From NCBI RefSeq assembly GCF_037414475.1, contig NZ_CP147913.1, forward strand, positions 7,810,001 to 7,874,000: DNA of 64,000 nucleotides, in the 5' to 3' direction. A model generated the notes under the pieces. The model had not been told where the DNA came from, ran no database searches, and was given only the letters and a program-made list of their open reading frames with translations. A program made the translations under genes and the position numbers. Below are positions 1 to 7,144 of this stretch, piece by piece (the stretch's first letter is position 1; each line of letters begins with the position of its first letter). The DNA is from Myxococcus stipitatus. GTDB lineage: Bacteria > Myxococcota > Myxococcia > Myxococcales > Myxococcaceae.

Positions 1-2
1 GC

Positions 3-392
3 TGTGGTTCCTTGTCGCAACAGGTGATGGCCCGCTACCTGGCGACCAAGGAGTACGAGCGGCATCTCGCGGAGCTGCGGCTGCATTGCTCGGTGCAGGT
101 GGAGCGCATCTCGCGTCACGTCTTGAGCCACTTCCCCGAGGGCACCCGGACCACGACTCCCCAGGGTGGTTTCGTGCTCTGGGTGGAGCTCCCCAAGCGC
201 GTGGACTCCGTGGAGCTGTACCGACGGGCGCTGGAGGACGGCATCTCCACCTCACCGGGGACCTTGTTCTCGACCCGCGAGCGATACCGCAACTATCTCC
301 GCATCAACTGCGGGAACCGTTGGACGGAGACGCTCGAGCAGGGCTTGTCCAGGCTGGCACGGCTGGCGACCACGCTCTCTCGCTCGCCCTGA
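3..392 (+). CDS. PLP-dependent aminotransferase, C-terminal fragment (MocR/GntR-like)
   Basis: Only the last 129 or so codons are inside the window; the frame is open from base 3, so the start lies to the left. The visible part has the small-domain layout of fold-type I aminotransferases as found fused to GntR regulators (MocR type): an MARYL helix, a glycine-rich PQGGFVLWVELP strand (about residues 50-63 of the fragment), a stretch reading GISTSPGTLFS, and the substrate-carboxylate arginine region YLRINCG. The PLP lysine and any winged-helix domain would lie upstream and cannot be seen. I infer a MocR-type regulator/aminotransferase rather than a free enzyme from the GGFVLWVELP and PGTLFS pattern. 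Stop codon TGA at 390-392. Confidence 0.8.
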   Translation, partial: CGSLSQQVMARYLATKEYERHLAELRLHCSVQVERISRHVLSHFPEGTRTTTPQGGFVLWVELPKRVDSVELYRRALEDGISTSPGTLFSTRERYRNYLRINCGNRWTETLEQGLSRLARLATTLSRSP

Positions 393-577
393 CTCGGGGG
401 CGGATGCGGCGAGTTCCGTTGCCTATTCGAACGCGGATTGCGCCGCGGGGTGAAACGGCACGGCCAGCGAATCGTGTAGCTCTTGGGCCCCGCGGAAGTG
501 TCGAGGATGGGGCCGGCTCGGTGTGCCTGTGTCGGGGCCTCTCGCACGGGCTCGACGGACGAACACGAGGAGACACG

Positions 578-961
578 ATGAGCGGAATGATGCGCGGTAT
601 CGCGAACCTGTCGGGCCTGGTGGGGGTGGTGGGAGCCCTGGTGAGTGGCTCGGCGTCAGCGGCGTGCTGGTCGTGGCCTTCCAGTCCGACCTTCGACATC
701 CGGTGGGCGGTGGGGATGGACAGTGCATCCGCCGACGACGATGCCTCCCTGCTGACCGACAATGGACTGCTGCGCTTCTTCTTTCCGACCAAATGCTCGG
801 GGACCTATGGCTGCGACATCGTCGAGTATTCCATCCAGTGGTACACCGGCTCGTGGCAGTCCTTCACGCCCGGCATGAACGACGCGGACCCGATGGGCTA
901 TTCGCGCCGCGCCTGGGCGTACTTCTACGACCACAACTTCCGAGCCACCGTCTGTAACTGA
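578..961 (+). CDS. Secreted Cys/Trp-rich protein of unknown function
   Basis: A 127-residue protein that matches no family I know. I chose ATG 578 because a purine-rich GAGGAGA lies just upstream and a clear signal peptide follows: a short N-region, a hydrophobic stretch about residues 8-24 (ANLSGLVGVVGALV), then an ASA-type cleavage site near residue 27. The open frame continues upstream of this ATG, but those residues look like non-coding shadow. The mature part has four cysteines, enough for two disulfides, and is rich in Trp and Tyr, which suits a small extracellular or periplasmic protein. It ends 12 bp before the convergent membrane-protein gene. Function unknown. Confidence 0.65.
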   Translation: MSGMMRGIANLSGLVGVVGALVSGSASAACWSWPSSPTFDIRWAVGMDSASADDDASLLTDNGLLRFFFPTKCSGTYGCDIVEYSIQWYTGSWQSFTPGMNDADPMGYSRRAWAYFYDHNFRATVCN

Positions 962-973
962 GGACGCGCGGCG

Positions 974-1936
974 TCACTCGGGATAGGTCGACTTCGCGCT
1001 CTCCTTCGTCTCCTCCGCGCGCCGCCGCTCGTCGCGCTCGCGTTCGTACTCTTCCTGACGCTGGCGAGCCTCCTGCGCCTTGCGCGGGTACTCCGCGACG
1101 ATGAGGGGCGCGAACTGCTCCAGGGCCGCCTTGAGCGCGGGAAAGGGCACCTCGTCCTTGTCGACGAGGATGCTCCATTCCGAGGAGGTCGAACCTCGGC
1201 TCATCTCGAAGCTCACGTTCTTGCTCGCCCACTCGGTCGAGACCGGGACGAAGATGGTGCGGCTTGAGTTGCCCGAGCAGCCCCGGACCAGCACGGAGTC
1301 CGGATACTTGCGCCGGCCCTTGCCATCCACCTGGCGGTAGAGGATTTCGCAGGACTCGAGTGGCCGGAGCTGCTCCTGGATGGTGGCGAGCTCGGAGAGG
1401 TGTCCCACGTCCGAGGTGCGCAGGAATCCGCCCTTCTGCATTCCGATGACCACGAACCCCAGGGCCAGGCCCGCGGCAACCGTGGCGGACATGAAGGCAA
1501 TCACCGTCGTGCCGGAGTGCTTGTTTCCTGGCGGCGGTGGAGGAGACTCGAGTTCGGACGCGGGAGCCGTGGCGGGTTGCGCGGCGGCGAAGCCTCGGAA
1601 CAGAGCGCTCGCGTTGTAACCGACGAGGAAGGCCGCGACCCAGGAGACGACGCGCAGCAGGTCCAGCGTGGGTGTGAAGGGCAACACGTCGTTCACCTGA
1701 AGCCACGCGAGTGTCTTCGGGGCAAACACGACGCTGGTGGCCATCATCAGCCCCATCGACGTCATGACGCTCACGAGCGCCGAGGGCACGGCGAACGACG
1801 ACGACGCCAGCTTCGCGAGGGACTCCACCCGGCCTGTGACCCGCTTCAGTACCCAGCGGCCGGTGAAGAATCCCACCAACAAGGGAAGCCACAGCAACAG
1901 CAGCGCGCCGACCATCGTCCCCGGAGAGGTGTTCAT
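974..1936 (-). CDS. Multi-pass membrane protein of unknown function
   Basis: A 320-residue protein. Hydrophobic segments lie at about residues 8-27, 48-72, 88-112 and 142-165, separated by a proline-rich linker around residue 135 with a run of five prolines. The C-terminal half is soluble and holds two cysteines, in LESCEIL and VRGCSGN. The last 50 residues are a charged, Arg/Glu-rich helix typical of a coiled coil or disordered tail. No family recognised. It lies 94 bp downstream of the RiPP maturase gene on the same strand. I do not see motifs that tie it to that cluster, but read-through transcription is possible. Confidence 0.7.
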   Translation of the reverse strand: MNTSPGTMVGALLLLWLPLLVGFFTGRWVLKRVTGRVESLAKLASSSFAVPSALVSVMTSMGLMMATSVVFAPKTLAWLQVNDVLPFTPTLDLLRVVSWVAAFLVGYNASALFRGFAAAQPATAPASELESPPPPPGNKHSGTTVIAFMSATVAAGLALGFVVIGMQKGGFLRTSDVGHLSELATIQEQLRPLESCEILYRQVDGKGRRKYPDSVLVRGCSGNSSRTIFVPVSTEWASKNVSFEMSRGSTSSEWSILVDKDEVPFPALKAALEQFAPLIVAEYPRKAQEARQRQEEYERERDERRRAEETKESAKSTYPE

Positions 1937-2030
1937 CCCGAAACCATGCTCCAGGTGTCACCCGGTTCCCAAGAGGGATTTCGCCTCGGGCGGCCCCTGG
2001 GACCCGGAAGTCGCGCCGGTTGTGCGTCGG

Positions 2031-3038
2031 CTACTCCCAGCGGGCTTCGTAGGGGTTGTATCGGCACCGCGCGGGCTTGGAGAGGGGCTGTTCGGGGTCT
2101 TGGAGGTACGCCCGGCAGTCCTGACAGATGTAGCGGAACTCGCAGTCCTGGCAGACCAGGACCTGGTCCTTGGTGGTCTTCCAGGCGCGTTGGAAGTCCT
2201 CGTGTCCCACCACCGAGGCCAGCCGCGTGCTGCGGGTGTCTCCGAAGGAGCGGCGCATCGACGGGCAGTTCTTGATGCGGCCTCGCGTGTCGATTCCCAC
2301 CTTCCGGTTGAGGCAGCTGTTGAAGCTTCGTGCCTCGGTGAAGGACAGGATGTTGCACCGGAAGAGCTGACTGGACACGTTGCCGCAGCAAGCCTCGGAG
2401 GTGACGGCCTCCGTCGTGTAGATGAGGTCCGTGGACAGGTCGATGTGGTGGTGCTCGTCGCGCTCGGGGCACGAGTGGATGGTGAGGTGTTTGACGCGCT
2501 TGTGGAGGACCAGGAGCACTTCGAGCGCCTCGAGTTGGAGGCTGGGATGGTGGCCCACCACCACGCTGATGGACCGGAGCGTCGAGTCCCGGAAGGCGTC
2601 CAGGTGCTGGGTGAGCGTCTCCAAGGAGAGCGGGTGGAAGAACCTCAGCTCCAGGGACTCGCACGCGAGCTGGGACAGCTGCTGGTTCAGGTCCACGAGG
2701 TCATGGGTGGAGGCGGTGTCGAAGTCCACCAGGCAGTTGGTGACGAGTCTGGGGTTGCGCCAGTCCAGGTCGAGCGGAGGAAAGCGCTGCGGCGTCTGGG
2801 TGAAGAAGCCCTGGTTCTTCTCCACCAGGAACGCGAGGTATTCGTCGATGCGGGCGTCGTGCTCGTGGCCGTAGTGGGCCTTGATGTCGTCGACGGTCCT
2901 CTCCCGGCTCATCTCCAGGATGTCCACGAGGACGTTGGGGATGAAGAGGAAGGTGCCCTGCTGCACGTCACACAGGATGCTGCGTGTGTGGCCTCGCACG
3001 GGAAGGCAGCACGCGAAGCAGACGAAGTAGCTACTCAT
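2031..3038 (-). CDS. gwsS: Grasp-with-spasm SPASM-domain peptide maturase
   Basis: A 335-residue protein matching, from memory, the SPASM partner of grasp-with-spasm RiPP systems: the N-terminus FACCLPVRGHTRSILCD followed by a FLFIPN strand is characteristic. The C-terminal third is a SPASM domain: a cysteine pair around a VGID-RGRIKNC strand, then CQDC-EFRYI-CQDC and a last cysteine near the end. This domain normally binds auxiliary iron-sulfur clusters and the modified peptide. The canonical radical-SAM CxxxCxxC triad is not visible in the N-terminal half; only a CFACC cluster (residues 7-11) and Cys23 are there. The start ATG overlaps the stop of the upstream 80-residue gene by 8 bp, so translation is probably coupled. 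Likely role: modification of the peptide encoded at 4329-4520, together with the ATP-grasp protein. Confidence 0.85.
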   Translation of the reverse strand: MSSYFVCFACCLPVRGHTRSILCDVQQGTFLFIPNVLVDILEMSRERTVDDIKAHYGHEHDARIDEYLAFLVEKNQGFFTQTPQRFPPLDLDWRNPRLVTNCLVDFDTASTHDLVDLNQQLSQLACESLELRFFHPLSLETLTQHLDAFRDSTLRSISVVVGHHPSLQLEALEVLLVLHKRVKHLTIHSCPERDEHHHIDLSTDLIYTTEAVTSEACCGNVSSQLFRCNILSFTEARSFNSCLNRKVGIDTRGRIKNCPSMRRSFGDTRSTRLASVVGHEDFQRAWKTTKDQVLVCQDCEFRYICQDCRAYLQDPEQPLSKPARCRYNPYEARWE

Positions 3039-3273
3039 CGCGGCTCACCGAGGGCGGGATGCGGCTGAGGGGCGTGGAGATGCGCTTGTGGAAGGGGTGG
3101 GTCGAGTAGTCGCGCGTGTCGTAGTGGCCGCAGGGCAGCTTGTTGCGCTGGAGCTCCTCGTCGCGCCCCAGGTCTTCGATGGCGGCGAACCGGGCCACCA
3201 GGAAGTTGAGCGAGTAGAGCGGCCGGTCTTCCTTGGGAAGCTGGTCAATGAGCTTCTTGGGCTCGGAGGTCAT
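3031..3273 (-). CDS. Small coupled protein of RiPP cluster, function unknown
   Basis: An 80-residue protein lying between the ATP-grasp and SPASM genes and overlapping both: 29 bp with the first and 8 bp with the second. ATG 3273 was chosen over an in-frame TTG at 3294 because it is the stronger codon and begins with a typical soluble N-terminus (MTSEPKKL). It has no signal peptide or membrane segment. The middle is helix-like (LPKEDRPLYSLNFLVARFAAIEDLGR), and the C-terminal half has a conserved-looking CGHYDTRDYSTHPFHKR stretch with one cysteine and three histidines. I do not recognise a family. Its position argues for an accessory role in peptide maturation (scaffold, leader binding or a second substrate), but that is inference. 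Confidence 0.7.
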   Translation of the reverse strand: MTSEPKKLIDQLPKEDRPLYSLNFLVARFAAIEDLGRDEELQRNKLPCGHYDTRDYSTHPFHKRISTPLSRIPPSVSRDE

Positions 3274-4225
3274 GGTCGATGAGGTAGCGGGCAATCTTCT
3301 CGTAGAGAAAGGAGTTGCAGGGATGGGAGACCATTCCGAACTGACCGGAGGGGTTCACCTCCAGGAAGTAGTAACCGCCGTCCGTGCTCTTGATGATGTC
3401 CAGGGAGCCGCAGTTGAGCCCGATGGCGCGCATGAAGCGCCGAATCGCTTCCTCGAGCTCCATGGGCAAGGCATACGGGACCATGCGCGTGGGCCGCGTC
3501 CAGTCAATCTCGCGGAAGTCCTGGCGCGTCCGCTCGGACTGCTGGGAGAAGATGGCCATCGTGTGGCACTCCCCGTCGAGATAGAAGACACGCAGCTCGT
3601 ATTCCTTCTCCACCTTTCGCTGCACCAGGGAGGGGAAGAAGTGCTCACCCATCCGGGGGAGTTCCTCGGGCTCGAGGGTCCGGGTGAACATCGAGTACAG
3701 GCCTCCTTCCTCCTTGAGGAACAGCGGCTCGAAGAGGGACTTGCTGATGTATTCGCCTCCCGCGAGCAACCGGGACAGGTCCTCACCCCGGTTGAGCACG
3801 TGGGTCTCGGGTGTGAGCAGCCCACTCCGCTGGGCCTTCAGGAGCATCTCAACCTTGTTCACCCGGAGCCGTGAGGGGTGGGTGAGCCAGTGTTTGTCTT
3901 CCAGGAGCGAGGTGAGCGCGGTCAGCAGGCTGGCGTGCTCCCGCTCCAGTTGGAGGAGGGATTCCCGGCGCAGACGGGAGGCAGCGCGGGCGTGGAACGC
4001 GGAACGGCGGAAGTTGCCGAACTTCCTCAGCCAGACGACACCCACCTGACTCAGGTCCACCTCGTGGCCTCGGAAGGCGAGGCGAGGTGGCTGAAGCGAC
4101 AGGTGCAGGGGCTCCTCCATCACGTCATCCGCGTTGAGCCGCAGATACGCGTGCGCCTGGAGTTTCAGCCAGTCGATGACATGGTCCAGGTTGGTGTCAT
4201 CACTGGTGCTGAGCAGGAGAATCAT
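3245..4225 (-). CDS. gwsG: Grasp-with-spasm ATP-grasp peptide ligase
   Basis: A 326-residue ATP-grasp protein. ATG 4225 starts the family-typical N-terminus MILLLSTSDDTNLDHVIDWL; the open frame extends 47 codons upstream, but that part is unlike the family. The pre-ATP-grasp domain (about 1-120) has the RLNADD and VVWLRKFG motifs seen in microviridin/graspetide ligases. The ATP-grasp fold (about 150-320) has QRKVEKEYELRVFYLDG and the metal/ATP-binding strand LEVNPSGQFGMVS. This family forms amide or ester links between acidic side chains and Lys, Ser or Thr of a precursor peptide. The peptide gene ends 103 bp upstream and the 80-residue gene overlaps its 3' end. It is expected to act on the Thr/Asp/Glu-rich core of that peptide. 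Confidence 0.88.
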   Translation of the reverse strand: MILLLSTSDDTNLDHVIDWLKLQAHAYLRLNADDVMEEPLHLSLQPPRLAFRGHEVDLSQVGVVWLRKFGNFRRSAFHARAASRLRRESLLQLEREHASLLTALTSLLEDKHWLTHPSRLRVNKVEMLLKAQRSGLLTPETHVLNRGEDLSRLLAGGEYISKSLFEPLFLKEEGGLYSMFTRTLEPEELPRMGEHFFPSLVQRKVEKEYELRVFYLDGECHTMAIFSQQSERTRQDFREIDWTRPTRMVPYALPMELEEAIRRFMRAIGLNCGSLDIIKSTDGGYYFLEVNPSGQFGMVSHPCNSFLYEKIARYLIDHDLRAQEAH

Positions 4226-4328
4226 GCGCGGGAGGTCCTGCTCCAGGGGAGAGGAGCGACGAACGGCATGGGGTGCGAGACCCCATGCCTGGGGTCCGAC
4301 GTCAGTCGGGGGGGCGACGTCTCTGACC

Positions 4329-4520
4329 TCAGCTGCACTCACCCTCGTAGGTGTCATTGCCATCATTGGAGTTGCCGCGCGGAGTCACCGTGATGGTGTC
4401 CAGCGTGCAGTTCCCCGTGGGCGCCTGCTTGAAGCCGCCCATCACGGCCTCCAACTGCTCGTTCTCCAGCGTCGTGAACTTCGAGCTGTCCAGGCTCTCG
4501 AACTTGTTGCTCCGCTTCAT
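4329..4520 (-). CDS. RiPP precursor peptide with double-glycine leader
   Basis: A 63-residue peptide, first gene of the grasp-with-spasm unit. ATG 4520 was chosen because AAGGA lies 9 bases upstream; a TTG two codons earlier is also possible. The leader (residues 1-29) is acidic and helical and ends in the classic double-glycine site, LENEQLEAVMGG. The 34-residue core has cysteines at 38 and 62, six threonines mostly in a TLDTITVTP stretch, and Asp/Glu towards the end (DGNDTYEGE), so it offers both hydroxyl and carboxyl groups for omega-ester or amide links. No ABC transporter/peptidase that would cut the GG site is encoded nearby, so export and leader removal must use a factor elsewhere. Confidence 0.8.
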   Translation of the reverse strand: MKRSNKFESLDSSKFTTLENEQLEAVMGGFKQAPTGNCTLDTITVTPRGNSNDGNDTYEGECS

Positions 4521-4696
4521 GCGCAACCATCCTTGTCTTGAGCTGCGTTCACCGGACTCTCATCCGTTTGTCGTGAAGAGCGGGCTGGGGATGTCTGGAA
4601 TGAAAGTCCGTGATGGGAATGGTGACGCCGCGTGGATTCGACGTCAAGCCATGGGGCCGGATTATTCGATATCGGGTGGCTTTTGACACTGGGTAT

Positions 4697-5512
4697 CTAG
4701 AGTCTCGAGGTGTGAGAGCAGGGCATGCCCAGCACGTAGCTGAGGGTCGCCTTGCCCGGGAGCGCCACCTCTCCGACCTCCCAGGTGTAGTCCGGTGCCG
4801 TGAGGGTTTCGGTCATCGCGAGCAACTCGCTGGAGTGGTGGACTCGCAGCGAGGAGACGAGGCCGTCCCAGAAGATGAGCAGGGGAGCCACTGGAATCAC
4901 ATAGGTGAGCAGGAGTCGCAGGGGTGTCACGGGTCGCACCCATGGCGTGAAGAGCAGTACCAGCCAGGGCACGAGCACCATGGAGAGGACACCCGCCGGT
5001 GTGCGGCGCACCGTTTCGAACGCGGCGATGGGAACGTGCTGGGTCCTCGCGTCCGAGAGCATCCGCCGGACCTCCTCCGGTCGAAAGTGGTGCAGGGCGT
5101 TGAACAGGGTCCGCATACCCCTGAGGTCCGGTGGGACATGCAAGGCGTCCACGGGTCGCTCCAGGTAGGTGACGCCCTCCCGGCGGGCGCATCCGGCGGC
5201 GTCCGCGTGGGGGAACTTGTCCGACAGGAGCACGCTCGGGTTCACGCCATGCTTCTTCGCGAGCAATCGCTTGAGGTGGGGCAGGGGGCCTCGCCCGCCA
5301 GAGCACAGGTCCAGCAGGTCATTGTTTCCGGAGGACTTCAGGCCCCGGGCCAACACATCCACGGCGCCATCGTAGAGACCCAGGCGTGTGCTGACGGTGT
5401 GCAGGTAGTCGGTCACCAGGTCCCTCAGGAGCTGGGGACACCAGTCCTGGTCGATGAACTCGAAGAGGTGCAGGCGCGGAACGATGGGCCGGGGAGGGTG
5501 CGTGTCATTCAT
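4697..5512 (-). CDS. Class I SAM-dependent methyltransferase
   Basis: A 271-residue protein. ATG 5512 gives an N-terminus MNDTHPPRPIVPRLHLFEF; the frame stays open upstream but runs into the divergent regulator gene. The SAM-binding motif I is LLDLCSGGRGP (about residues 67-77), followed by an LSDKFPHADA strand (motif II), then TLFNALHHFRPEE, which looks like motif IV/post-I. The C-terminal third holds hydrophobic stretches (VLVPWLVLLFTPWV and LLLTYVIPVAPLLIFWDG) that are probably membrane-associated, ending with a FETVRR/TWEVGEVALPG pattern. The substrate is unknown. It shares strand with the RiPP genes but is separated from them by a 176-bp promoter region, so co-function is possible but not shown. 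Confidence 0.75.
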   Translation of the reverse strand: MNDTHPPRPIVPRLHLFEFIDQDWCPQLLRDLVTDYLHTVSTRLGLYDGAVDVLARGLKSSGNNDLLDLCSGGRGPLPHLKRLLAKKHGVNPSVLLSDKFPHADAAGCARREGVTYLERPVDALHVPPDLRGMRTLFNALHHFRPEEVRRMLSDARTQHVPIAAFETVRRTPAGVLSMVLVPWLVLLFTPWVRPVTPLRLLLTYVIPVAPLLIFWDGLVSSLRVHHSSELLAMTETLTAPDYTWEVGEVALPGKATLSYVLGMPCSHTSRL

Positions 5513-5606
5513 GCTCCCAGGGTGCCGCTCGAGACTTCTCACCGCAGTGTCCGTGGGCGCCAGAACGGCTTGCCGCGTGCGCCAACCGGCGGCTACGGTT
5601 TCCCGC

Positions 5607-6644
5607 GTGGCGAAGACGTCCTTCAGTGGCGTGCCGTCGCTCTCCGCGCGCATGGCGCGTCAGGCGTTGCGCATCGCGAGTCACCTGGGCTTGCCAGTAG
5701 AGGCGCTCCTGGAGCGCGCCGTGGGGTTGCGGTTGTTGGACCTGGACGACCCCGAGCTGCGAATCCCATACGCCGTCCTCGATGACCTGTTGGAGCAGAT
5801 GGCGCAGCTGTCTGGCGACGCGAACCTGGGGCTGCACCTGTCTCGTGTGGAGGTGGTGGACCTGGATGACCCCGCGACCTTCGTGGTCCTCACCAGCGCC
5901 ACGCTGCGCGACTCGATGGCGCGTGGATGCCGCTATCAACGGGTCTGGGGGGACGGGGAGCGCTTCCGGATGGAGGACACCGAGCGGGGTGTGCGCATGC
6001 GCTTCACGCCCGTGGGCACGTGGCGTCCGGCGCATCGGCACCTCGTGGAGGCCGCGCTGACCCAGTTCGCCACGGGCGTGCGTGCCTTCACGGGAGAGGA
6101 CGTGCTCCCGCTGAAGGTTCGTTTCACACATCCGGCCCCCGCGGATGTGCGTGAACACGAGGCCCTGTTCCGAGGTCCCCTGGAGTTCGGCGCGCCCTTC
6201 AACGACATCGAGTTCTCCGAGGAGGACGCGCGGCGTCCCTTCGTCCATGCGGATGCGTTGCTGCATCGCATGTTCGAGCGTCTGGCTCAGCGGGAGTTGG
6301 AGCGGCTTCCCGAAGTGCGCACCACCGCGGAGCGCGTGCGAGAACAGGTCCGGCAAGCGCTCTCGGGTGGAGATGCGTCATTCGGGGCCGTGGCTCGGTC
6401 GCTGCGAGTGTCACCACGAACCCTCCAGCGCTGGCTCGCGGAGGAGGGGCACTCCTATGCGTCCATCGTGGAGGGCCTGCGTCGCGAACTCTCCGCCATC
6501 TATCTGCGGCGGAGGATGTCCATCGCGGAGGTCTCCTTCCTCCTGGGCTACGCAGAGCCGGCTGCCTTCCACCGCGCCTTCAAGCGGTGGTGGGGCATGA
6601 GCCCGGAGCGTTACCGCCGCGAACGCCTGTCGGTCTTGCCTTGA
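5607..6644 (+). CDS. AraC family transcriptional regulator (arabinose-binding-like N-terminus)
   Basis: About 345 residues from GTG 5607 (MAKTSFSGVPSLSARMARQA); ATG 5652 is an alternative. Residues about 25-210 match the Arabinose_bd-like sensor domain common in this AraC subgroup (YAVLDDLLEQMAQLSGDANLGLHL). The last 100 residues form the double helix-turn-helix DNA-binding domain: FGAVARSLRVSPRTLQRWLAEEG for the first HTH and VSFLLGYAEPAAFHRAFKRWWGMSPERYR for the second, which is the AraC signature. It diverges from the methyltransferase gene with 94 bp between the starts, so it probably controls that gene and perhaps itself. The inducer is unknown. Confidence 0.85.
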   Translation: MAKTSFSGVPSLSARMARQALRIASHLGLPVEALLERAVGLRLLDLDDPELRIPYAVLDDLLEQMAQLSGDANLGLHLSRVEVVDLDDPATFVVLTSATLRDSMARGCRYQRVWGDGERFRMEDTERGVRMRFTPVGTWRPAHRHLVEAALTQFATGVRAFTGEDVLPLKVRFTHPAPADVREHEALFRGPLEFGAPFNDIEFSEEDARRPFVHADALLHRMFERLAQRELERLPEVRTTAERVREQVRQALSGGDASFGAVARSLRVSPRTLQRWLAEEGHSYASIVEGLRRELSAIYLRRRMSIAEVSFLLGYAEPAAFHRAFKRWWGMSPERYRRERLSVLP

Positions 6645-6745
6645 AGTGGGGTCATCGGGTGCCCCTCTCGGACACGCCGCCGATGCCCTCACGCCGCGCT
6701 TGTTCTTTCGTCGTCGTGCGAGGTGAGGGGGGCGGCGTCCGATGC

Positions 6746-7114
6746 TCAGCTCATCCATGCCGCGAGCACGAGCAGGAGCAGGGCTGCGACATCTATAGCC
6801 GCGACCCTGCGAAGCTCCGGAGTCACCCCCGTGCCCATCGCGAACAGGATGAGGAAGCTCAGCTTGCTGATGGCGGCGAATGCGAGGGCGGGCATGCGCA
6901 GCGACGACACGAATGCGGCGGCAACAAGCCCCAGGCCCACGCAGGCAAGCAGTACCGCGCGATGCCGGATGACCAACGCCAGGGACTCACCGTCGATGCG
7001 GAGGCCGTACAGGCTTGTCGTCTTGTCCGGGAGCAGTGCAACCACGCCGGGAAGGAGATTGATGGCTCCGACCAGCAGGAGAATCAACGTCGCGGACAGC
7101 GCCTTGGTATCCAT
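6746..7114 (-). CDS. Small four-helix membrane protein
   Basis: A 122-residue integral membrane protein with four hydrophobic segments at about residues 5-27, 48-68, 72-92 and 98-120. The loop DKTTSLYGLRIDGESLALVIRHR followed by AVLL is recognisable from a family often, and probably wrongly, annotated as phosphopantetheine adenylyltransferase. No nucleotidyltransferase motif is visible, so I describe it only as a membrane protein. ATG 7114 was chosen because the residues upstream in the same frame are not membrane-like. It diverges from the AraC regulator at 7145 with 30 bp between the starts, suggesting local control by that regulator. Confidence 0.72.
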   Translation of the reverse strand: MDTKALSATLILLLVGAINLLPGVVALLPDKTTSLYGLRIDGESLALVIRHRAVLLACVGLGLVAAAFVSSLRMPALAFAAISKLSFLILFAMGTGVTPELRRVAAIDVAALLLLVLAAWMS

Positions 7115-7144
7115 GTCACAGCCTTCTCGTTCGGGGTGGAGACC

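Noticed and set aside
1737..3068. Plus-strand frame of about 443 codons across the maturase gene
   Set aside because: It is the antisense of the SPASM maturase, whose motifs and coupling are convincing.
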